Shown here in pieces: positions 27,291-38,754 of a DNA stretch of 64,000 nt. The DNA is from Oreohelix idahoensis (lineage: Eukaryota > Mollusca > Gastropoda > Stylommatophora > Oreohelicidae), in the NCBI GenBank assembly GCA_024509875.1, contig JAMPIV010005834.1, forward strand, positions 275,945 through 339,944. Reading direction: 5' to 3'. Position 1 is the stretch's first letter. Every line of letters starts with the position of its first letter. The notes below the pieces were generated by a model, which saw only the letters and a list, made by a program, of their open reading frames with translations, was not told the origin of the DNA and ran no database searches. A program made the translations under genes and the position numbers.

Positions 27291-28299
27291 AACATCTTTG
27301 AATGATTCCGTTTGTGGCAGCGGGTATTCCATGCAGCTATCGTCATCTTCCTCATCTTCGGTTGCTATAGCCGCCAGGAGATGTTTGGGGGAAGGCACCG
27401 GTCTTTCTAAATATTTCTTTAACAGATTTATGTGGTAGACATTTTCCTTTCCTTTTATAGAGATCTTGTAGTTCGTTCTCGAGATTTTTTTAAGGACGGT
27501 AAACGGCCCTTGCCATCCGATACGTAGTTTGCTGTTTCCGATAGGAAGTAGCAACACAACTTTCTCTCCTGGTTGCAATTCTCTCTCTTTCGCTGCTCTG
27601 TTGTATCGTTTAGCGCGCTTCATGCGTGCTTGCTTAAGGTTGGTTGTTGCTAGGCCCCATCCTAGTTGTAACCGTTCCTTTAACTCTGGTACATATTTGA
27701 ATGCTGAAACGACAGTCTCATCAGCCTTCTGGTCTATCAGTGACCGTAGTAAGGCTTCTAGCGGGCCCTTAATAGGTCTGCCGAATAAAAGTCTAGCTGG
27801 TGTTAATCGTGTAGAGGCCTGTGGGACTTCCCTGTAGGCGAATAAGGCTGCAGGAATGAAAAGGTCCCAATCTTTAGGTTTCTCTTGTCCCAGCTTACGT
27901 AACATCATGGTGAGGCTGCCGTTGACACGATCTACTAACCCACTTCCGGCCGGATTATAGGGGCTGATATAGATGTGTTGATCCCTCAAGATCTTAAAGA
28001 TCTTCTCCATTAACAGGCTACGGAATTGTGATCAGTTATCCGTCAAAACTTGTTGAGGGAATCCCAACCGTGTACAATCTGCACTAGGGCTTCTGCGACA
28101 TGCTTGGAATCCGTGCATGTTAGCGGCATAGCTTCGGCCTACATAGTGCATGTGTCGACTAAGGTCAGGATAAACCTGTTCCTTCTTTTAGTACTTTCAA
28201 GGAGTCCTATAATGTCGACTGCAACCCGTTCAAATGATGTCCCCTCTATTGGCATTTCTCCCTTAGGAACTGGGGGTGTCCAATGCTTGGGTGCCACAC
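27285..28299 (-). pseudogene. G1 integrase core and GPY/F module
   Basis: Integrase inserts the cDNA. On the minus strand the core starts with PKHWTPPVPKGEMP near 28280. The first catalytic Asp lies in ERVAVDIIG (about 28230), and the second in the motif around 28040 (family LTDxGxxF; here disrupted by stops). The Glu region near 27950 reads GLVDRVNGSL, with Asp where the family has Glu. AYREVPQASTRLTP follows. The last part is an uninterrupted frame (28010-27285) with the GPY/F module (IGWQGPFTVLKK) and YHINLLKKYLE. The RT follows after a frameshift at 27285. Confidence 0.9.
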
Positions 28300-29867
28300 T
28301 GTTACGTGCAGTCTTTGATATCTTACAATATAATACATTTGTATGCTTGTTATGTTCGCAAATATTTTGTAAACAAAATAGATACTTTTTAGTGCTTAAG
28401 GAAAAGTCATTATTGAGTCACTTCCCTTGAAAGGAGTGTCGTCACTTTCGATCGAACTCCGCGGATGAATCCAGTTTTACTGCGATTTATTCTTTGTTTG
28501 GGTAGAAATAGATTGTTCTTGCTTCAGTGTATCTATGGCCTGAATTTATGTGTATTGTTTGTCTGGGTAGGACGAGTCTGTCTTATATCGGAATATCTTT
28601 GCATGTCTAAGTCGAACTATATGGTCTTTTGTCGCTAGAAAGGTCAAAGGGCTGTTCGGCGGATGTGTCGCTAGAGAGGTGTGATTTGGCTTCGCCCTGA
28701 TGATGGGGGCTGTGGTTTTTTGAATCGGCTTGTCGCCGGAAAAAGTGATCGATATATGTGTAGGGGAAAGTGATAGTAGTTTTAGACCTATCGTGTATGC
28801 TTTACCCCAGTGTTTATTTTGATTGCCAAGGGATGGCAGAATCAGTTATTTCTGACACCAAGGTAAAACAAAAGCACTTCTTATGAACTCTTACCAAGCC
28901 ATCGTTTTCAATAAGGGAAGATTTAACTATATGAAGATGACATTCATTCATAGCAGCACCATATTGTAAAGTGAAGTCAATTGTATCATGATAGAATCTA
29001 CAAAGTAATGAGAACATTTAATGTATGATTAACTTTGATACAGATTCCTAGTTGTATCCAAACGTGAGTTACAGCTCACGAGAGAAGCCATCTTGTATTC
29101 ACATATTTAAGGACTATCAGGAAGAGAAAGGGATGCCCCGTATTATCGCTTGATGAGTCCAGAGATCACTGCTACACATGAGAACCCATTACTAGCGGTT
29201 CAATATGATTATATGAAAAAATATGTGCTGATCATTATTTAAAGGAATCTTCGCTAGACGAGGTTAGGTCTAGAAGCCATCTTGAATATTGTTTATAAAC
29301 TGACGTGCTTTTGTCAGTAAACTCAGATGATATATATATATGGGCAATACTGAGTGCTTGTCTACTGACAGTCCATTATGCTATTATTCTACATGAGTGC
29401 CCATGTATCATTGCAAGACCATTTATCCACTGTACCATGATGTATTATGCCAACCTGTGATTTGTCAATGTATCCGTGCTGTCTAGTGTGTACGTCCCAT
29501 TAAACTGTAGCAAAGGTACACAGTCGTTGGTGTCGATGACTTCCAGCCATACATGAGTGAAAGAAAAAGACCAATTGTCAACACCACGAACTCTTCTTAT
29601 CATTCGCGTATTACACTCTCACTTTATGCTTACACACCCCTGCGTAGGTCGAGTTGACATTCCATATTCAAACCACGAGCAACACTCTGACGAGTCTTTA
29701 ACACTAGAGCTTCCAAACATCCTCTTAACACCGTGGTCCTGTACACAGTTGATGTCAGCAGGAAAAATAAATAGATAACAACAACCCAATACATCTATTT
29801 AACACTGATGTTCTAACACAGCCATTCAACACTGGTGGACATCATTAATGAAAAAGGAGGTTTATCA
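28300..29867. mobile_element. Solo LTR, copy 1 (1568 bp), in G1 integrase
   Basis: It begins tgttacgtgcag and ends tttatca (TG...CA), flanked by cacac at 28295-28299 and 29868-29872. It is about 90% or more similar by eye to the copy at 30429-32043 along its whole length. It has no coding capacity, and no internal region lies between it and a partner LTR. Excision joins the integrase CxxC region (KSCAKCQRV) to its core. Confidence 0.9.
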
Positions 29868-30428
29868 CACACGTTGGCACTTGGCGCAGGATTTCACATA
29901 TCTGATGATATCAGTGTTCATTCCTGGCAACCAATAGTGAGTAGTTATTCGCTGTATAGTGGCGTTTTGTCCCATATGTCCGCTAAAGGGAAGAGAGTGC
30001 CCCATTTCTAAGATTTGTTCTCTGTACTGCGTCGGTACTAGGAGCTGATTATGTCCCTGTTCAGGGTCGTCCGTTCTTCGATACAGCACTCCTTAGAAAA
30101 TATGTCTCCGTTGTGTCTGGGGCCATTGGCCATGGGCAGTTTCTTAAAGCGTGGCTCCAAGGTAGGGTCCCTTTGTTGCGCCTCTTTCAGTTCCATAGGT
30201 AACATATTAGGTGCAGGCTCCCGTTCCTTTTTGGTTTGCACTCTGGTAATTACTGCTGCCACAATCGGCTCTTTCGGTCTCCCTATAAACACATATCTAC
30301 AACCAAGTATGACTGGGTAGATCGGATCATCCATTATAGCCGCTTTAATGACACCTCCGACGAAATCCGAGTGTATCTCTACCAGTGCGACTGGAAGCGT
30401 TATGGGTGCATCTCCTTTAAAAACTCCT
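29868..30428 (-). pseudogene. G1 protease C-terminal part, linker and integrase zinc domain
   Basis: The minus strand reads, from 30428, the second half of the retropepsin (VILGCRYVF, flap-distal strand), a linker of about 80 residues, then MLYRRT...LLVPTQYR and the integrase HHCC zinc-binding domain. The last includes SGHMGQNATIQRI, HYWLPGM and IRYVKSCAKCQRV. The two frames overlap with a frameshift near 30060. Both ends are cut precisely by solo LTR insertions. Confidence 0.88.
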
Positions 30429-32043
30429 GTTACGTGCAGTCTTTGATATCTTGCAATATTATACATTTTTATGCTTGTTATGTTCGCAAATATTTTGTAA
30501 ACAAAATAGATACTTTTTAGTGCTTAAGGAAAAGTCATTATTGAGTTACTTCCCTTGAAAGGAGTTTCAGATTGAACTCCGCGGATGAATCCAGTTTTAC
30601 TGCGATTTATTCTTTGTTTGGGTAGTAATAGATTGTTCTTGCTTCAGAATATCTATGGCCGGAATTTATGTGTATTGTTTGTCTAGGTAGGACGGGTCGG
30701 TCTTATATCTGTATGTCTTTACATATCTAAGTCGAACTATATGTTCTTTGTCGCTAGAAAGGTCAAAGGCTGTCCAGCGGATGTGTCGCTAGTGAGTGGT
30801 GATTTGGCTTCGCCCTGATGGGGGCTGTCGTGTTTTTCTGTATCGGCTTGTCGCCGGGAAAAGTGATCTCAAGATTGATGGGGAAAGTGATAGACGTTTA
30901 GACCTATCCTGTATGCTTTACCCCAGTGTTTATTCTTATTGCCAAGGAATGGCAGAATCATATTTCTGACACCAAGGTAACAAAAGCACTTCTTATGAAC
31001 TCTCTTACGAAGCCATCGTTTTCGATAAGCAGACGCACGATTTGTACGTCTGAGAGAATATTTAACTAGATGAAGAAGACATTCATTTCTAGCAGCACTA
31101 TATCTTGTATGATGAAGTCAATTGTATCATGATAGAATCTACAGAGCAATGAGAACATTTAATGAATGACTAACTTTAATACAGATTCATTGTCTGTATC
31201 CAAACGTGAGTGACAGCTCACCAGAAGCCATCTTGTATCCAAATATTTTATGACTTTCAAGAAGAGAAAAGGGATGCCCCGTACTATCGCTTGATGAGTC
31301 CAGAGATCACTGCTACAGATGAGAACCCATTACTAGCGGTTCAAAATGATTATATGAAAAATATGTGCTGAACATTATTTAAAGGAATCTTCGCTAGACG
31401 AGGTTAGGTCTAGAAGCCATCTTGAATATTGTTTATAAACTGATGTGCTTTGTCAGTAAACTCAGATGATATATATATATGGGCAATACTGAGTGCTTGT
31501 CTACTGACATTCCATTGTGCTATGATTCAACGAGTGCCCATGTATCATTGCAAGACCATTTTATGAATTGTACCATGATGTATTATGCCAACCTGTGATT
31601 TGTCACTGTATCCGTGCTGTCGAATGTGTACGTCCAATTAAACTGTAACAAAAAGTACACAGCAGTTGGCGTCGATGACTTCCAGCCATACATGAGTGAG
31701 AAAAAGAACATTTATCAACTCTTCGAACTCTTTCATCATTCGCGTATTATACTCTCACTCTATGTCTACACACCACTGCGTAGGTCGAGTTGATATTCCT
31801 ATTCCTAACAACCACTCTGACGAGCAACGCTGGGGCCAACAACAAGGCTTTAACATTGGAGCTTCCACAGACCACCATACCTCTTAACACTGTGGTCCTG
31901 TAAATAGTTGATGTCAGTGTGAACAAGGAACAATACAATTTCATATCTATACACCATTCAACAGTATATATAGAAACAGCATTTAACTCTGGTGGAATTC
32001 AACAAAGAAGAATATTTAACACTGGTATGCTAACTACTTAACA
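30429..32043. mobile_element. Solo LTR, copy 2 (1615 bp), in G1 protease
   Basis: Starts tgttacgtgcag and ends cttaaca, flanked by actcc at 30424-30428 and 32044-32048. It is homologous over its length to copy 1, with small indels; the 3' ends differ most. Insertion separates the DTG-bearing half of the protease from the rest. Confidence 0.9.
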
Positions 32044-32560
32044 ACTCCACATAATTTGACGGTTTCTTTTGTTTCTTGACCAGGTTTGACCAAATGCCTC
32101 GCGACAATACAATCAAAGCTCAAACCTGTATCAAACAAACAATGAGTTGAAGTCCCGTTCACTATAATAGTTCCTCGCGTAGAAGGCCTCTTACCCTCAG
32201 GTTGAGAATCACTGACATTACTACTCCGTTGCGAGGCTGTTTGCAAACAACCGATCCGATTAGGCCTGGTGTGCTTTTCCTGATCAGATGTCCCTTGCGC
32301 AGGGGTTTTCCCTTTGTCGTGTCCTTTCTGGCCTGTTTGCCATGAGAGACGCTGGGGCTGATCATGGGTGTTGGTGGGGTATTGGGTTTTGTAGAATTTC
32401 CACTTTCATTGGAGAGGGGTCTGGGGTAAAGTTTCTCTTAAGTTTATATGGGAAAACGACTGGGAAGACTGTTCTAGATTATTTTTGCGAGAAGGCTTAT
32501 CTGTAGGCTTGCGTTTTGAGCCTGGAAGCTCAGCTAACATGTTGGCATAACGCTCAGACT
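32044..32560 (-). pseudogene. G1 gag tail and protease active-site half
   Basis: On the minus strand the protease begins with a beta strand (GTIIVNGTSTHCLFDTG), whose DTG is the catalytic Asp motif of retropepsins, and continues to VKLCGV at the solo LTR junction. Upstream is a gag C-terminal region with basic low-complexity sequence and a motif near 32345 (WQTGQKGHD) that looks like a decayed zinc knuckle. Frames are broken between gag and protease. Confidence 0.82.
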
Positions 32561-32564
32561 TACT

Positions 32565-32900
32565 CAATATGTATAATTAGTATCACCACTATCATCATGC
32601 GCCATGAAAAATCGGTACTGACGATCAATGCCCACACCCCGTTGTATAATTAGTATCACCACTATCAGCATGCGCCATGAAGAATCGGTACTGACGATCA
32701 ATGCCCACACCACATTGTGTAAATAGTATCACCACTATCATCATGCACCTTGCGGTATCGGTACTGACGATTAATGCGCACACCACATTGTATAATTAGT
32801 ATCACCACTATCATCATGCGACATGAAGAATCGGTACTGACGATTAATGCCTACACCACATTGTATCATCGTACTATTATCATCATGATCATGCACTGGC
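32565..32900. repeat. About 67-bp satellite (right arm)
   Basis: Five units contain tataattagtatcaccacta, then tcatcatgcgccatga and cggtactgacgatcaatgcc. The unit aligns with the left-arm satellite at 25390-26450 (shared actatcatcatg, caatc and cacattgta positions). Confidence 0.87.
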
Positions 32901-33231
32901 GTTGGCGATTGCGTCTTATGCACAACCCAACGTATCCATACATAAAATCTCCATTCCTATTTCCCTTTCCATCGTGTTATTATATCTTTTCAACCCGCGT
33001 CCCTTACTTTCCCACCCCACTCCAACTCTCAAATGGTTTTATCACGATAAGTCATTGTAGACGCACTTACTGTAAATATATATTATCTGATGTTTCGTGT
33101 TCTAGTTACCTTATCAGTGGACAATCATTTATCTGGGTATTTCTGATCTGAGTTTGGATGTAAACAATGATGTCAACCGTATTCATTAATAGAAGTTATT
33201 TTTTGCCCACACGTAAACATCATTCATAAAG
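32901..33231. other. Unassigned sequence
   Basis: No gene or repeat recognised. Confidence 0.4.
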
Positions 33232-33690
33232 CGTCGCTTGGTACAGTGGTTAAAGTGCTTGCTTCTCTAGGGAAAGTTACTCGGTTCGAAGCCTTGTAGA
33301 GTTATATTCCCTTTCACCCAGCTGTAAAGGGGTACTTTAGTATTACAAGACAGTCCTTTGTCTGGAATATCCAGGGTAAGAGGTAGAGGGAGAGAAAACA
33401 ACACATGGAGAAGAGGAGTGGAGACAGACAAGAAATGGATAAAGGGTACATGGAAAAACCTTAAGCGGATGGCACGGGACAGGAAGACTTGGCATAAGTT
33501 TGTCGAAGGCATTTGCTCCTTGGGGAGGATGATGATGATTTTGACGATGGTGAAATGTGTAAGTGACTCTGTTCTTGAGTGAGGGAAGTTAAAGACGGCG
33601 AGGATTGAAATCGATCACAAAGCTGCGACCTAGTATAGGTGAAATCTCTAACACTTTACAAACCAACACCAGTTTCTGATATGTAACAAC
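33232..33690 (+). mobile_element. SINE-C, plus strand, split by a LINE-X 3' end
   Basis: The tRNA-like head (gcttggtacagtggttaaag, B box ggttcgaagcc) and the start of the body (cacccagctgtaaaggggta) lie at 33232-33337. The body resumes near 33550 (ctgttcttgagtgagggaag) and ends with gaaatctctaacacttta. The intervening segment is a LINE-X 3' end. Confidence 0.75.
33338..33548 (+). pseudogene. LINE-X 3' end inserted in SINE-C
   Basis: Starts tagtattacaagacagtcc and follows the LINE-X tail through tctggaatatccagggtaag, TWRRG-like coding and ggcatttgctccttggggag, with a gatgatgatgat tail. Frames are broken. Confidence 0.78.
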
Positions 33691-34199
33691 CTTCACAAGT
33701 ATAACAGCATCCATCAGAAGTACAACTAGTCAGAGAGACAAATAAGAATATAGATGGATAGCGCAAATCAATATTATAGAATCATCTTCATCGTCGTGAT
33801 CATTATCATCAACATCTCATTCTTCTATCGTTATGAATCCAGAACATGGGATGACTGCTTTATAGAAATCCTGGCATTAAAGCACTTTGTCATGTTTTAG
33901 TTACTTTTGTTGTATTTTATTTTACATGATGAGTTTACCATCCCTAAATTGCTACGCCACTGCTTATATATGAAATAAGCATAAGTACAGTGTATGAGAA
34001 TGAGCAGATAACCTTTTTTTAACTGCTCAAAGATTGTCTTCCACAGCAGTGTGTGAAAAATTATGTGTTTACTTCCCCTCCAGAGTGTACGGATATAAAC
34101 GAGAATGTGTTTATACATATTTTCATAATCATGATTGATGATTTATGCAGACATGGTAGTCAGATTAACTGCTGACAGTTTGACCACAGGAGGGAGTGT
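33691..34199. other. Unassigned sequence
   Basis: No gene or repeat recognised. Confidence 0.4.
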
Positions 34200-34396
34200 C
34201 AGGATCGAGGATGAAAGACAAATGGCAGGATGCCAGACTGGCATGCGTGCCCAATTCTCAACCCTTTTAAAATAAAGTTCGTTTTTTCGTTCTCTTCTCC
34301 GTAAGTTATTTGTATCACTCTGTCTCTCTTCATAAAGCTGGGCCTAGTATAGTGAAAGCGTTAACAGTTCACTCCCTACGGCAATATCTACTATGG
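34200..34396 (+). mobile_element. LINE-R 3' end scrap followed by a SINE-C tail
   Basis: Positions 34210-34310 match the 3' end of the LINE-R copy at 38500-38595 (gcccaattctcaacccttt, aaaataaagttcg). Positions 34322-34396 match the 3' tail of SINE-C (aaagctgggcctagtatag, ttcactccctacggcaat). Confidence 0.7.
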
Positions 34397-34606
34397 AATT
34401 CAAAGCTGCACATCTCTGGCACAATCTTCCATATACCACGAATAGAATACTCTATCAATGGCAGACTGATGTAATATTTCGAGTTCTGGTCATATGCCAC
34501 CCAAATCTGATTATGTTTCAAATCATTATCTAATCGACTGTAAGGAGGGTTTGCATTGTATTTGTTTGTTTATTGTTTTATTTAACGAAAGAACGGCCAC
34601 CTGAAC

Positions 34607-35352
34607 CAGTGCCGTCTTAACACATTAACTATCGCAAGCCTCTGTCAGCGGCTCACAAAAAAATCACATTTAGACCGCAAGCCGCTCAGAGCGCGAATCT
34701 AATTTTTGTAATAAAACGAATGAAAAATGTACTGAAACACTTTCTGATCTGGTTCGAGATTTTAAGTTGCCACCGGAAAACAAATTCCCAAAGCATGGTT
34801 GTTGTAGAACACTGGAAAGTTGATATTATGTACATAATTTTCAGCGTTTTGGGTTAGTTACCAAATCGTGTAAAACTGTTTACCGTGGCAACTAGTGATA
34901 GGACTGCAAAAAATGCGTGTACATCTCGTCTAACGGCTGAATAGGATAAAAACGTGTTTCAACAATTGACTGATAGATCTAGCGACGAGGACAAGAGTGA
35001 AAACGGTGTGCACATTGATTGAAATAGTTTTTTTGATAGAGATGGGGCGCAAGCAGTTATAATTGAGAAAATATTGCAAGTCCTCAGCCATCAGAGGGCC
35101 GTTAAATAGCAACAACCTCTATTAGAGTTACAACCGGTGTTTATTGTAATAGTACATTCATTTATCTTTATGGCATGGGCACACTGGGCAGTGCCCAGGG
35201 GCCCCACGATTCTAGGGGCCCCATGCTGGGATGCTGCCATATTGTTCATAAGACATCATTTTTATTCCCATGGGTAAGTAGGGCTGGTGGTGCATTGCTT
35301 TGCCCAGTGCATTGCTTTGCCCGGGGCCTACAATGCTGTAAAGACGGCCCTG
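34607..35352. mobile_element. hAT-4: non-autonomous hAT (746 bp) inside LINE-R
   Basis: Ends are cagtgccgtcttaac and the complement of cagggccgtctttac. A perfect 8-bp duplication, acctgaac, lies at 34599-34606 and 35353-35360, and the LINE reading continues across the excised element. Subterminal aggggcccc motifs near 35205 resemble those of hAT-5. There is no transposase. Confidence 0.93.
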
Positions 35353-35648
35353 ACCTGAACCACCTACAACTAAAGACATTGGCTCCAGAGATGATTGAAG
35401 AAAAGTACAGCACCAAGAAGTGGACACACGTATACGCAGATGGATCCGCAAAAGGGGAGTAAATAATAGTGGAGGAAGCATTTTTATCAGATTCATGAAC
35501 GGTAAGATCATCCGTAAGGCCTTCTCGGCGGAAAAGATCTCCACGTTTAGTGTAGAAGCTATGCTACCACTGCAAGCTCTGAGAATCATCAGTAGAACAG
35601 AACATCATCCACCAGCTAAAAAAGTAATCTTTACTGACTGTAGATCAC

Positions 35649-36767
35649 TGTAATAGATTTGGATAGGTATTTAAGATAGATTCTGGTCCCGTCTGAATAT
35701 AACTGAAAAAGGTGGTAACTCAGTGAGAGATAAGGTAAAGAAATAGATTTCACGAGTGAATAGTTAAAGGTAGAATCTCTCCCTGGATTGAGAAGATACT
35801 TTAATCCACCCTATCTTTACGACTGTAAATTGTCTATCAGACAATTCTCCTTTCCGTATATATTAACATATACACTATTAACCACTCACATACACACACA
35901 CAGATAAGTGACGACAACCAGACACACAAACGTGAAACTATATTAAATGGAGTAGGGATATTGTGCCGAGCTGACCAACACAGATAATTAAGTTTTGTTA
36001 AGTTTATTATCAAAGAAACTTCACAACACCCAATATCAATAGCAATAGAAAATCATAGTTTACATAAATTAAAAGAATAAACCCATAAGTGCAATCCCCT
36101 CTGTTGAGACAAGATCCCACAAGAAGAAGTTAATTAACCCCAAAAGATCAAAATATTTGCGCTATGGAATAGAATTTGAATATACTGTAAAGAACAGAAT
36201 TTCTAATTAATCTATCCTGAAATGAACAGTATTAGCAAACAAAAGGAAGAAAAACAAAACAAAGTGAGTACAATGATTATACAACGGAAGAATTATTCGT
36301 TCCTTCTTTCTCTCGCTTCTGACAATCAGTGGCCACATTCAGTCTCGCTTACCTAATCGTTGTTTTAATAACATCTGCAACATATCTCCATGATACAAGT
36401 AACAAATCCAGTGTTGGGTTTGGGCAAAATAAGCCCCAGTTCCTCCAAGACTGATTAATCCTCCTGTTGAAGAACGCTTACTTTGGTAATGATAATTGGA
36501 TCTGTTTATGTCACATCAATTAGTCCAGGTAGGAAAATAATTACGAGTTAGTGTTCACAGTGTACAGTAGCTTGTAATTCCGATAGTTAAAGAGAATGTC
36601 AGGTAGGTAAATCTCTCTGGATAAATCTTCACCACAACACAGTGGTGGGTAGTCGGGTAGTGTTAAGTTTGATATTTTCGCCACAGGGGCTGAATGTAAA
36701 TGAAAATGGAAAAGAATCTGGGTAGCTATATGTCCAGTTACATTTATTCTTAGTGTCATATATTGGT

Positions 36768-36803
<36 letters not shown>

Positions 36804-38102
36804 GGTGAAACAAGAGGGCCGAACAGGTCAACCTCAAAGACCTGATATTACACAAGAATGTTTGTTGGTACTATTTGACTTAGACCCCTTTTTCTCAGAT
36901 TTAAGCCTCTGGTAGGTTTGGTTTGTGATCCGTACTATATTTAGGAAGAAAATACAAACATTTAACCACAATATCAGTAGCCTATTCTAACCCGCGTAAA
37001 GGTATGATCTATTATCCACTCGGTTATTAAATTTGATTAGAAACCACAAATGTCTAGCTTATCTTATCGTTTTTAACCCGTGAAATAAGCGCTAGTCATT
37101 TACAAAATTACACATAGTGAATTAGAAATAAATATATATTTCGTCAGTACTCACTCGCCTAGTGCATTTACTAGTCAATTAAAATATCTCTTTCTGGGTG
37201 ATAGCGAGTAATTAAATTTTTGTTACAGCTGGAAAAAAATTAGCTATATGTTATTTAATACGCTTGTCAATTTACACAGAAAATCGTAATGAAGTATAAT
37301 GACGAACTTTAACAATTAAATCACTCAAAACGCTAGTTTATATATTTACAGCAACACAGAAAATAAAACTATCTCCAACGAAATAATAAGTAATCCACTT
37401 TTTACAATGGTCTAGGATTCGCAGCTAGATATTCCGAAAAATTATGAGGCTACTAGATAAATGATTTTAAAAGCTGGGGTATATATATAAAATAGGTATA
37501 AATTCGCTAGCCAGTGCGAGATATAGCGCCTTAGCCCGTATTTTGGGAAAATCTGCGGTTCGATTCTAGAATGAAAGCCTTATTTCTCCCCTATGCCGGC
37601 AGCATAGACGTTGGCCAACGAGCAAACCGTCTTTTGATCCGTCTCTCTCTGTAGCTAATTGGGTCCCCTTGGGATCACGAACAAACGGATGGTCGGTAAC
37701 TGTGGTTATCGCCCCTTTCTTTTCTTCATTCGCTTAATTCCCCCTTGAGAAAATGTAACCATCAAAGACACGTCTATTGTCTTATCGCCCTTGATTCTAC
37801 AAATAGACGACCAGTGCTCTTTCTACGTGCGTTTAGTCTGATTTGTCACTATTTCAACGATTGCCCAATCACTCGCGTGATAATTCAGTTAACGGCTCTG
37901 GACTAGCTAATAGGTCTGTTTGTAAATACTCACTAGTGTCTGTAAGACATAGAGAAGAAATATAGGCGTGGCTAACTTATGAGTTAGACAGATATCGAAG
38001 TGCATAGGTTCTGCGTTAACAAATCGTGCATACTAATACGGAAGCAAAGGTGGGAAGTCAAGACGTGTGGATTTATGTAATCTATTTACATAACCTGTCA
38101 CA
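35649..38102. mobile_element. Probable solo LTR (2454 bp) inside LINE-R
   Basis: It starts tgtaatagatttgg and ends acctgtcaca (TG...CA), flanked by atcac at 35644-35648 and 38103-38107. Removing it with one duplicate rejoins RNase H as DCRSLLESIQNT, which fixes the junction exactly. It is non-coding, AT-rich and contains a CT microsatellite at 36771-36802. It has no similarity by eye to the other solo LTRs. An unusually long LTR is the simplest reading; a TG...CA element of another class cannot be excluded. Confidence 0.8.
36771..36802. repeat. (CT)n microsatellite
   Basis: About 32 bases of CT repeat within the solo LTR. Confidence 0.95.
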
Positions 38103-38754
38103 ATCACTACTGGAATCAATACAAAACACCAGAAATCAAAACACGATGCATGAGATCAGATCATAGCTTAACATTATCCAAAAGTCATCAACCTTTGCCC
38201 TTCAGTGGTTACCATCCAATTGTGGAATCACCAGAAATATCAATGATGCTTTATCTAAAAGAAAGTGGCAGTAAAATGGAACAATTCAGCCACCCATTGC
38301 CGTATCGAGAAACTAAAACCATTACCCACAACAAGTACAATTACCAGTGATAGAAGGAATGTGATATATACATATATGAGTCATTCCATCAGCTTAGTAG
38401 ACACCAGCAGACCATCATTTTCCGCCTGAGAAATGGCCAGTGTAGATTACTATGCCACCTCTATCGCCTTAGGATATCTCGTACGAATGAATGTCCATGT
38501 GAGAGAGAGAGAGCAGAAAGGCAGAATATTGGACGGGCTTGCGCGCCCAATTCTTAACCCTTTGAAAATAAAGTTCGTTCGTTCTCATCCTCATCATTCA
38601 GCCCCACAAGAAGAATGGGCGTTCAGCAAATTCATGTTGGGTCCTCCTTTCCTGTGCTATCCACTCTAGATCTTTCCATATGTTCTTTATACCTTTCTTG
38701 TCTGTATCAGTCTCTGTTCCGTGTGTTTATCTGTCTCTTCTAGGGATTTCACAA

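Larger units (their letters stand above)
26457..32560 (-). mobile_element. G1: decayed Ty3/gypsy element with IN upstream of RT
   Basis: Read on the minus strand, the surviving order is gag tail, protease (LFDTG), integrase zinc domain, integrase core, GPY/F module, then RT. Two solo LTRs of one family interrupt it (28300-29867 and 30429-32043), each with its own 5-bp duplication; mentally removing them makes the protease and the integrase each continuous. RNase H and the element's own LTRs are missing, and stops and frameshifts are present. A related satellite flanks both sides. Integrase before RT is unusual for Ty3/gypsy and is shared with G2; the Gmr1-like lineage is the known precedent. 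Confidence 0.88.
34580..38600 (+). pseudogene. LINE-R: C-terminal RNase H part of a LINE, twice interrupted
   Basis: After the hAT insertion the plus strand gives LKTLAPEMIEEKY, then the RNase H blocks YADGSA (first Asp), FSVEAMLPLQ (Glu) and FTDCRS (second Asp, 35640). The frame is cut by the solo LTR and resumes at 38108 as LLESIQNT, then LQWLPSNCGITR, DALSKR and the LINE C-terminal zinc region HHFPP/IIFRLRNGQCRLL with ECPCG near 38490. It ends with aaaataaagttcgttcgttc. Stops are frequent after 38155. RNase H after RT occurs in I, R1-like and related LINE clades. RT and endonuclease are missing through 5' truncation. Confidence 0.85.

Noticed and set aside
28300..32043. A complete small LTR element with LTRs at 28300-29867 and 30429-32043
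   Set aside because: Each LTR has its own different 5-bp TSD, and the DNA between them is the continuation of G1 protease and integrase, so these are two solo LTRs.
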